A stretch of DNA of 64,000 bases from Lateolabrax maculatus (taxonomy: Eukaryota; Chordata; Actinopteri; Acropomatiformes; Lateolabracidae), in contig CM062197.1 of the NCBI GenBank assembly GCA_031216445.1, positions 4,591,001-4,655,000 of the forward strand, read 5' to 3'. Positions 52,201 through 62,072 of this stretch are shown here, in pieces; positions within the stretch are counted from its first letter, which is position 1, and every line of letters begins with the position of its first letter. Position numbers and translations under genes: made by a program. The notes below the pieces were generated by a model, which had not been told where the DNA came from, searched no databases, and worked only from the letters and a program-made list of their open reading frames with translations.

Positions 52201-55200
52201 CTTTCAGCATCGCAGGAATCTACAGTAAAACCTGGGGAATATCCCTTTAAACGGGGTGAGTACGAGCAGGAGTACAAGGACCCATCTCTAAATACAGGTC
52301 ATGGTTAATGTCGTTAGTTAATTGTTTTCAGTTTCTCCATCGCTCTTCACTTGGTATTACACGTTTTATGATTTATTTATTTTCTTTATTTTTGATTTCA
52401 TATTTTCCAACATTCTCCACTTTTGTTTTTTTGTCTCCCCTCATCAATTCAGTACCAATCCTCAAGACACCCAGTCCCAGTCTAAAGAGAAGTGTGAGCT
52501 TTCCTCAGCCTGCAGGTAAAGTATAGTAAACCCTCATTAGACCTGTTTGTAACAGTTCACAACCATTCCACATCTGCAACTTTGCACAAATCAATTTTAC
52601 TTTTTGTCTCTTTTTAACTCATCTCATGCCGTCTCTCTCGTTCACTTTCTCTTTGTGTTTCTGCAGAAAAATTACTTCCCTCCAAATCAATCATAAAATC
52701 TGGTTTCTCACCTAACTTGGACAAGTAAGTCAAGACCGTGACTCTTGTTTTGTAACATGGAGTTAACTTACTATACTGTTTGCTATTGATAGATTGGTGT
52801 GGTGTTTTGTCCATTTACAGCCTATTGGTAGCTTCAGTCCACATGTATTTGTGGCTGTTGTTCACTGTTTCTCCACAGGAAGGCGAACAAGGCAGGGGGG
52901 TTCGAGTTTAAGCAGGAGGTGATAAAATCCCAGACGCTTCCTCGCTCCAATGGGGCTCAGGCCAAACGGGCCCTCTTTGAGAGGATGAACTCAGAGCCGA
53001 CAAAGTAAGTGTATTCAAAGCGTTTTTCCATTTCGTCCCGATCCATATCTTCAGTCTCTGATATCAATGATAGTTTGTCACACAGCAAGTTGCATTTCTC
53101 TTGACTAGACCGAAGGATTCAAAGCCTAAACTGAAGCGCTCTCAGAGTTTTGGAGTGTCCAGTGCCAGTGGTATAAAGCAGATTCTCTTGGAGTGGTGCC
53201 GCTCAAAAACCATTGGCTACCAGGTATGAGGACGAGATATCTGTCATATCAGCCCTGTAATTAAAAAGCTCTTTAATCAGTGATAAAATACTGCATAAAT
53301 ATTCAATAACTAACATTGTTTGTAGATTGTTTTTAGAGAAGTATCATTTCAGGATGATTCTTAAAAGTTGAGAAAACAATCTCACCACGGGGTCCATTTA
53401 GAAGCTGTTTTATAGCTTATAGCTGTTTTATAGCATAACACAGTTGTCATGAAATTTGAATTTTTTCTGAGCACTTATTACTATAAACAAAAATGACAAA
53501 GAACGACCAAAAAACGACCAAAAAACAACCAAAAAAACGAAAAAAACAAAACGACAAAAAAACAACAAAAACAACAAAAACAACACTATAAAGAACAAAG
53601 ACGACCAAAAAGAACACTAAAACAACAAAAATGACCAAAAAAAAAAACCAACACTATAAACAAGAAAGATGATAAAAACGACCAATAACAACGACAAAAA
53701 AAAAACGAAAAAATCACAATAAGCAACAAAAACAACACTATAAACAACAAAACACAACAAAAACAACAACAAAAAACAACAAAAACCACACTATAAAAAA
53801 CAAAAACGACAAAAACAACAACAAAAACGACAAAAACAACAACAAAAATGAGAAAAACAACAACAACAATGACCAACAACAACAAAAACGACACTATAAA
53901 CAACAAAAACGACACTATAATCAACAAAAACGACCAGAAAAAACAATAAACGACAAAAGGACACTATAAACAACAAAAACAACAACAAAAACGTCACTAT
54001 AAGGAACAAAAACGACAAAAACAACAACAAAAATGACAAAAACAACAACAAAAACAACAAAAAACAACAAAAACGACACTATAAGGAACAAAAACAACAG
54101 CAAAAATGACAAAAACAATAAAAAAACAACAAAAACGACACAATAAGCAACAAAAATGACAAAAATAACGACAAAAATAACAACAAAAATGACAAAAAAC
54201 AACAAAAACGACAGTATAAGCAAAAAAAGACAAAAACAACAACAAAAACAACAACAAAAAGGACAAAAAAGAACAAAAAACAACAAAAACGACAAAAAAC
54301 AACAAAGACGACACTATAAGCAACAAAAACGACAAAAACAACGACAAAAACGACAAAAAACAACAAGAAAAATGACAAAAAACAACAAAAAACAACAAAA
54401 ATGACACTATAAGGAACAAAAACGACAAAAACGACAAAAAACAACAACAAAAACGACAAAAAACAACATAAAAACAACAAAAACGACAACAAAAACTACA
54501 AAAACGACAAAAACAACGACAAAAACGACAAAAAAAACAAGAAAAACGACAAAAAACAACAAAAAACAACAAAAACGACACTATAAGGAACAAAAACGAC
54601 AAAAACAACGACAAAAACGACAAAAAACAACAACAAAAACGACAAAAACGACAAAAAACAACAACAAAAACGACAAAAACAACATAAAAACAACAAAAAC
54701 TACAAAAACGACAAAAACAACGACAAAAACGACAAAAAAAACAAGAAAAACGACAAAAAACAACAAAAAACAACAAAAACGACACTATAAGGAACAAAAA
54801 CGACAAAAATAACGACAAAAATAACAACAAAAATGACAAAAAACAACAAAAACGACAGTATAAGCAAAAAAGACAAAAACAACAACAAAAACAACAAAAA
54901 ACAACAACAAAAAGGACAAAAAAGAACAAAAAACAACAAAAACGACAAAAAACAACAAAATCGTCCCTATAAGCAACAAAAACGACAAAAACAACAACAA
55001 AAACGACAAAAACAACGACAAAAACGACAAAAAACAACAACAAAAACGACAAAAAACAACAAAAACGACACTATAAGCAACAAAAACTACAAAAATAAAA
55101 ACAAAAACAACAAAAACAACAACAAAAACGACAAAAAACAACAAAAACGTCACTATAAGGAACAAAACGACAACAAAAACGACAGAAAACAACAAAAACG

Positions 55201-58200
55201 TTACTATAAGCAACAAAAACGACAACAAAAACGACAGAAAACAACAAAAACGATACTATAAGGAACAAAAACGACAAAAATAACAACAAAAACGACAAAA
55301 AACAACAACAAAAACTACAAAAAACAACAAAAAACAACAAAAACGACAGTATAAGCAACAAAAACGACAAAAACAACAAAAACGACAAAAATAACAACAA
55401 AAACGACAAAAAACAACAACAAAAACGACAAAAAACAACAAAAAACAACAAAAACGACAGTATAAGCAACAAAAACGACAAAAACAACAACAAAAACGAC
55501 AAAAAACAACAACAAAAAAGACAAAAAACAACAAAAAAACGACAAAAATGACAACAAAAACGACAAAAAACAACAACAAAAACGACAAAAAACAACAAGA
55601 AAAACGACAAAAAACAACAAAAACGACACTATAAGGAACAAAAAGGACAAAAACAATGACAAAAACGACAAAAAACAACAAAAAACAACAAAAACGAAAC
55701 TATAAGGAACAAAAACGACAAAAACGACAAAAAACAACAACAAAAACGACAAAAAACAACATAAAAACAACAAAAACGACAACAAAAACTACAAAAACGA
55801 CAAAAAAACAAGAAAAACGACAAAAAACAACAAAAAACAACAAAAACGACACTATAAGGAACAAAAACGACAAAAACAACGACAAAAACGACAAAAAACA
55901 ACAACAAAAAACAACAAAAAAACAACAAGAAAAATGACAAAAAACAACAAAAAACAACAAAAACGACACTATAAGGAACAAAAACGACAAAAAACAACAA
56001 AAAAACCGACAAAAAACAACATAAAAACAACAAAAACGACAACAAAAACTACAAAAAACAACAAAAACGACACTATAAGCAACAAAAACGACAAAAAACA
56101 ACAAAAATAACAAAAATAACAACAAAAACAACGACAAAAACGACAAAAAAAACAAGAAAAACGACAAAAAACAACAAAAAACAACAAAAACGACACTATA
56201 AGGAACAAAAACAACGACAAAAACGACAAAAACGACAAAAAACAACAACAAAAACGACAACAAAAATGACAAAAAACAACAAAAAACAACAAAAACGACA
56301 AAAAACAACAAAAAACAACAAAAACGACAAAAAACAACAACAAAAATGACAAAAAACAACAAAAAAACAACAAAAACGACAAAATACAACAACAAAAATG
56401 ACAAAAACAACACTATAAGGAACAAAAACGACAAAAATAATGACAAAAAACAACAAAAACGACAAAAACAAAAGCAACAAACAATAACAAAAACAACACT
56501 ATAAAGAACAAAAACGAAAAAAACAACAACAAAAACGACAAAAAAACAACAAAAACGACAAAAAACAACAAAAAAATAAAAAAAAAGATACTATAAGGAA
56601 CAAAAACGACAAAAACAACACTATAAGGAACAAAAACGCCAAAAATAACGACAAAAAACAACAAAAACGACACTGTAAGGAACAAAAACGACAAAAAACA
56701 ACAAAAACGACACTATAAGGAACAAAAATAACAACAAAAACGACAAAAACAACGACAAAAACGACAAAAACAACAAGAAAAACGACAAAAAACAACAAAA
56801 ACAACAAAAACGACACTATAAGGAACAAAAACGACAAAAGCAACGACAAAAACGACAAAAAACAATAACAAAAACGACGAAAAACAACAAAAAACAACAA
56901 AATGGACACTATAAGCAACAAAAACGACAAAAACAACAACAAAAACGACAAAAAACAACAACAAAAAGGACAAAAACATCAAAAAAGACAACAAAAACGA
57001 CAAAAAACAACAACAAAAACGACAGAAAACAACAAAAACGACACTATAAGGAACAAAAACGACAAAAACAACGACAAAAAAACAAGAAAAACGACAAAAA
57101 ACAACAAAAAACAACAAAAAACAACAAAAACAACACTATAAGGAACAAAAACGACAAAAATAACGACAAAAAACAACAAGAAAAACGACAAAAAACAACA
57201 AAAAAACAACAAAAACGACACTATAAGGAACAAAAACGACAAAAACAACAACAAAAACGACAAAAAACAACAACAAAAACGACGAAAAACAACAAAAAAC
57301 AACAAAATCGACACTATAAGCAACAAAAACAACAAAAACAACAACAAAAACGACAAAAAGCAACAACAAAAAGGACAAAAAACATCAAAAAAGACAACAA
57401 AAACGACACTATAAGCAACAAAAACGACAAAAAACAACAAAAAACAACAAAAACAATACTATAAGGAACAAAAATGAAAAAAACAATAACAAAAACGACA
57501 CTATAAACAACAAAATCGACCAAAAACAACAACAAAAACAACAAAAAACGAGAAAAAGACACCATAAACGACAAAAAACAACAGAAAGCACAAAAAGAAG
57601 ATAAATTAGCTTTAAGACGCTTTCTTCTTTTCTTACACCGGACCGTGTAGCAGTATTGCCGAGGACAGACTGCAGAGGGCAACTCAGTATATGAATGAAA
57701 AGGAAATACATGAGAGATTTAATGTGATGCCATTATCATCTTTCTCTCAGAACATAGATATCCAGAACTTCTCGTCCAGCTGGAGCGATGGGATGGCTTT
57801 CTGTGCTCTGGTCCACTCTTTCTTCCCTCTGGAGTTTGACTACAACACGCTGGAACCTGCAAACCGCAAACACAACCTCCAGCTGGCCTTCACCACCGCA
57901 GAGTAAGCTGGCTAGAAAGGACTGAGTGAGGCTGTGAGCGAGTGAGTGGACTTTGCTTACACTGAAGTACATTTGTACTAAAACTAGAGGTATTCTAAGA
58001 GTACTTCTTAATATTTTTTCCTAATACAAAAGGTACCACAGTTTAGTTGACTGGTAGTCTCTCTGCCAATATTTTGACACATAATGATGAACAGAAATTT
58101 GACAAATTTAACATTAAATCAGACAAGTGCAAACCTTTGTCTATAGGATAGTACAGCACAGCCAAAATGTACATTAAAATGAGACTATGTAACTTTAGCT

Positions 58201-59089
58201 TTTAGTATTCTGGTGGCTTTTTGTGGTGAGAGAGGGGAATTGACACAGAGCAAAGGTCATCGGCCAGGATAAGATCCAGAGATATTGCCACCATAGTGCA
58301 TGGTATACGTCATAACTACTCATCCACTCCCAGTGATAAAACAGAACGTAACAGTAGCACATTTAAAGAAGATAATCAAGGCAGCCAACTGACAACTGAC
58401 TTAAGCAAAGGTGTATTTTATTGCTTCAGCTTCATTTCTAAGAAGACGAATATGTCAAATATGTTACTTCTTCTTTCAAAAGTTACATAGCCGTGTTTAG
58501 TTCTGAAAACTGTTCACAAGCTTTATCCAAAAAAAAAGCTATTTCTCAATTCTTGGCCAGTCACAGTAACTTCCTGGAGTCTCTGCTGGTTGCCTGCTCA
58601 GAGCCAAGAAACAGTCAGACACTTAACCCTGTAAGATGGAGAATTTCATTTATACACGTGTACGGATGAAACAAACAAGTTATAATGTGTGTTGGTAGGT
58701 GGATTTTGTTACCTTACCTTAATGTATGAAGAGGAAGTAGAACTTTTGCTTTTAGACCAGTGACTGGGGACTTGGACTTTAACTGTATGAAGTTAAAGAA
58801 ACCCAAACAGAAAGAGTCTTCAGTCTTCGGCACCTTGTGACACAGAGCAGACATCCAGGCCAGTGTTTGGCTGCACTTTGAATGATTGTAAGTCTTCCCT
58901 CCCTTCAGTGGAAATAGAGAAACCCCCTCGCACTACTTTATCATTTTACGTTTCTGTTCCAGGCAGCAGGCTGACTGTCTCCGTCTGATCGAGGTGGAGG
59001 ACATGATGGACATGGGGGACAAGCCAGACCCCATGTGCGTGTTTACATACGTCCAGTCCCTCTACAACCACCTGAAGCAGTTTGAATAA
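46272..59089 (+). CDS. smtnl2: Smoothelin-like protein 2, 12 coding exons
   Basis: Coding exons: 46272-46799, 50490-50550, 50634-50783, 51115-51288, 51716-51925, 52106-52255, 52453-52515, 52667-52724, 52879-53004, 53109-53223, 57751-57902, 58963-59089. They join in frame for 637 codons plus TAA with GT-AG introns. The start is ATG at 46272 (GCAGCCATGG context), protein MDEATVGVQEAMVSEALVQF. Residues about 10-95 form a coiled coil (RLQEENLQLRAKLEALSRLV). The middle is Ser/Thr/Pro-rich. A KLKRSQSFGVSSASGIKQ motif leads into the C-terminal type-3 calponin-homology domain (about 525-635: NFSSSWSDGMAFCALVHSFF, VEVEDMMDMGDKPDPMCVFT, YVQSLYNHLKQFE). Family knowledge: smoothelins are actin-associated cytoskeletal proteins of muscle. 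N-terminus and CH sequence fit SMTNL2 better than SMTN or SMTNL1. It is longer than human SMTNL2 (461 aa), at least partly from duplicated middle exons. The intron before exon 57751 contains a 4.1-kb satellite block. Confidence 0.93.
46800..50489 (+). other. smtnl2 intron after the first coding exon
   Basis: 3.7 kb. Holds a possible internal promoter (48303-48345), an (AC)n at 50001-50019, and no recognised gene. Confidence 0.65.
48303..48345 (+). promoter_or_regulatory. Possible internal TATA promoter
   Basis: A CRE-like TGACGTAA (48303-48310) lies 25 nt before TATATAAATA (48336-48345), a good TATA box, on the same strand as smtnl2. Could start a shorter smtnl2 transcript lacking the coiled coil. 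Sequence motif only. Confidence 0.25.
50634..52255 (+). repeat. smtnl2: Duplicated phase 1-1 exons in smtnl2
   Basis: Four consecutive exons (150, 174, 210, 150 nt) all begin and end in phase 1 and share motifs. HLPVTAMTTKSSPE, HLPLTAVTRSSSE and HLPLPAMTSPNTE occur in the last three, with a weaker RPLAAIPKPSSEP in the first. The last three end NYSFIRG, EYSFRHG and EYPFKRG directly at the donor. This is tandem exon duplication, diverged. Confidence 0.75.
53470..57607. repeat. 4.1-kb A/C-rich satellite-like block in smtnl2 intron
   Basis: Plus strand built almost only from short words of the type (AA)AACGAC, AACAAC and AATGAC, interrupted about 45 times by a CACTATAAGGAAC / CACTATAAGCAAC spacer at irregular 35-200 bp intervals. 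Higher-order blocks recur, for example spacer, AACGACAAAAACAACGAC and AACAAGAAAAACGAC near 54313, 54580, 54783, 55850 and 57044. Edges (53470-53960 and after 57470) are less regular. G and T are rare on this strand; CpG is frequent. Long F/V-rich minus-strand frames and K/T/N-rich plus-strand frames result from composition and are not genes. Confidence 0.97.
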
Positions 59090-59506
59090 CTCTGTATCAG
59101 AGTAGATTACACAGCCTAGATGTTAGTAAGCACAGTGTGTCATGACAGCAAACTAATATGAAACCACTGTTCACATAAACGACAGAAATGTTTTTCTCTG
59201 CCGAATCATAAATATGTTGATCAGTTTTATACTGTATGTGTGTTCAGTATTTATAGTGGACTGTCACTGATCCTTGAAATGCAGTTTCTCATGACTTGTA
59301 TTGTGATGTGTGTGGCTCTAAAGTTGCTGTATTTACAGGCGGGTTGTTGGTTTTTGTGTAGTTCAACGCTGTAATCAAAGAACGGGAGAAAACCACACAG
59401 TTTAAAAAAATAATAATAGTTTGTAACAGCTGCTGTTGATCAATCAGTGTTTGGGAACATGAGCAATGTAACAAACCAAAGAGTCGCGTACAGATGCTCC
59501 ACTGAC

Positions 59507-59538
59507 AATAAATTGGAGTCCTGCCTGAGCGAAATAAA
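59507..59538 (+). terminator. smtnl2: smtnl2 poly(A) signals
   Basis: Two AATAAA hexamers, 59507-59512 and 59533-59538, about 420-450 nt after the stop codon, followed by a T/GT-rich stretch (TTTTCTAATATTTTTCATTC, then GTGAGTGTTTT). Confidence 0.7.
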
Positions 59539-59966
59539 GCGATTTTCTAATATTTTTCATTCTTAGTGAGTGTTTTCCATCATTGTGTCACATTGTAAAG
59601 CGAAGACGAATAAGGTCAAGGGGAGAAGTGTGAAGTCATCCTGTAAATAATTTAACTGTTAAAAATGTGCATGGAGGAGCGTCATTTTCTCAGGGGCACA
59701 AGATACGATAACCAGGAGCTAAAGTCAGGTCAGTCAGTCAGACGGGTGCGATGTCAGTGAGATTAGGTCAGTGAGCAGGTATTTATACACCATTAAAAAA
59801 ACATCTCACCTCGCCTCACTGCAGTGCTATATTTAGGTCATGTTGAGACATCTGAGCAAACTCTGTCTGCTGAGGAAGACCGTGAGATGCAGATGAAAGC
59901 TCAGAAAGTTATAGGAGTTTAACTTAAGTGAAGATTTTTATACCTTTTTTTATTTTTATAAACTAC

Positions 59967-60740
59967 CAATGGTGCAATGTAGCTAAATACATTTACTCAA
60001 GTACTGTTCTACTGTTGTTGCTATTTCTACTCCACAACATTTCAGAGGGAAATATTTTATTTTTCACTTCACTGTAATTATTTAACAGCTTTAGTTACTT
60101 TACAAATGTTTGCAGTTAAAACATATAGATTATAAAATATGTTTTGTTGTAAATTAAACTACCCAAACCTATCTAGGTACAACTGAAATAATTAGTCAAT
60201 TAACTGAAAATTAATTTAGAAAAATTTTGATAATTGTGAAAGTCATTTTTCCTGTAAAACATTTCATGGTTCCAGCTTCACAAATGTAAATATCTTACTT
60301 TTAATCTATTTCTAATATTTTTGAGGTTTGGACTGTTGGTTGGACAAAACAAACATGTTTCACATTGGGCTCTGGGTAATTATGAAGGCATTTCTCTCTA
60401 TTTTCTGAATTTTTACAAACCAAACAATCGATCAATTAGTGGAGAAAATAGTCAGCTGATTCATCCGTAATGAAAATAATCATTAGTTGCAGTCCAATAC
60501 AAAATAATTCAAAATGAGCTCCACCTCAACCAACTACAACAGTAAAATCCTGATTTTACATGAATGCATGAGTAATAATAATCTAATGATATAATATATA
60601 ATAGTACATTTACTTTGACTACTTTAAGTACATTTTCTTGATTATACTTACATTCTTTTAGTAAGTAAGTAACATTTCCAATGCAGGACTTTTACTTGTA
60701 ACAGAGTATTTTAACAGTGTGGTATTTTCCTCCACCACTG
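59967..60740. mobile_element. TIR element of the CAGTGGTGGA family with a nested repeat
   Basis: Left end CAATGGTGCAATGTAGCTAA with ACATTTACTCAAGTACTGTT and ACATTTCAGAGGGAAATATT; right end TTTTCCTCCACCACTG at 60740. The two halves flank the element at 60187-60495. Second copy of the family at 12715-13259. Confidence 0.7.
60187..60495. mobile_element. AATCGATTAGTTG-type repeat inserted in the element above
   Basis: Starts near AATTAGTCAATTAACTGAAA and ends AAAATAATCATTAGTTGCAG, inverted relatives of each other. The interior (GGTTCCAGCTTCACAAATGT, AAACATGTTTCACATTGGGC, GACCAAACAATCGATC-like words) is that of a very abundant teleost repeat. Less decayed than the intron 1 fragments. Confidence 0.65.
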
Positions 60741-61659
60741 CAAACTCTAGTTCAAGAAAGAAATTTCATGTTCCACATCTGTAGAGTTCCTCCCCAAACA
60801 ACTGAATCCACTGGGAACTTCTGTCTTCATGTGAGTAATATCATATGAGAGATGCTGACATGTTGCAGTGATGTGTGTCCAACCGACTGTTTTTAAATAT
60901 AAAGACACAGATAAGTCCTTATAAGTATTGAGGGGTCCACATTAATGACTCACTCAGGTGGTAAGATGATAAAAATCTTTGTTATGTAGTTTTTTGGTCG
61001 CAGTGGCAAATAACACTTCTTGAAAAATGTTGGTTTTCCCATCATATTGTCAGAAATGGGTTAATTAAATAGGGTGTGTATTGCCATCTACTGGTAGAAT
61101 GAATGTAGTGCAAAAGGCCACTGACCTAAAATAAAGAAAATGAAATTCTTTCTCAATCCTTACAAATAAAGATTTAATTTTAACTATTTCAAGACCTTCT
61201 TTAACCAACTTCCACGTGTAATACTCATAGTAGCCTAATATTGTTCAAGCCAGGTAAGTAAGAAATTTTGAGATCACAACTTGTTATTGCAATGCTGTTT
61301 TTTTTTTTTTTTTACTCTAAAACAAAAATGTCGCCTTAAAAACACAAAATACATGAATGTGAAGAGTTTAGAAGCTGATAAGGAGCAAAACCTGCAGAAA
61401 AGTTTACCTATGGTGCGTTTATGGCTTCAACGTAGTTAGAGTAGTTAGAAACAGAAAGGCAAGTCAAGTGGTTGCACTGAGCCACCACGTTGTTTTTGAA
61501 TCACTCCCTGGCATTAAAACATGTAAAGTTAGTGAAGTAAAGTATAAAACACAGGCGCAATAAACAAGTGGACGGCCGCGGGAATAAAGTGCTCTCCTTG
61601 AAGAAGTAGCAGCGTCGTCAAGTCCGATGTTTTTTGCGGGGCGTGAACGCAGCGCTTCC

Positions 61660-62072
61660 ATTGATCAGGCATCACTTCCGGTAGATGAGGTCAACTTTTC
61701 CCTGGATCCGCCATTTCAGTCCCGGAGTTCCTTGTTGCACATTAGTTTTGATTTTTTTTTTTTTTCCCCCCCCTCTCCTCACTTTTTCTACTTTTCCCTG
61801 ATGTGATTTAAACCGCTGAAGCAGTTTGGTGTTGTTGTTTTTTTTTTAAATTTTTTTATTTTTTTATTATTCATGGAGCAACAGAAGTTCCGTCAACTTT
61901 AACGCCTCGACGTTGCCGGTGGAAGTTGCTAAACAGTTTTTTCTCACACCCGTTTCTCTTCTGCGTTAGTCGACCAAAAGTTTTTTTTTTTTTTAATTAT
62001 TTCTCGTATGAGTCGCGGATAGGGAGAGGCGAAGGGTGAAAGGCCTCAAGCCTCGGGCTGGATTTCACAGCC
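61660..62072 (+). promoter_or_regulatory. crk: crk promoter and 5' UTR
   Basis: CpG-rich stretch beginning near 61560. ETS-like ACTTCCGG at 61674-61681 and YY1-like CCGCCATTT at 61708-61716, a frequent pair in TATA-less housekeeping promoters. The leader contains several T-runs (about 61749, 61838, 61981). TSS probably near 61710-61740, inferred. Confidence 0.5.

Noticed and set aside
53447..57711. Many long F/V/L-rich minus-strand frames (up to about 350 codons) and K/T/N-rich plus-strand frames
   Set aside because: They arise because the satellite block contains almost no stop codons in several frames. There is no start context, domain or splice support, and the real gene (smtnl2) runs through as an intron.
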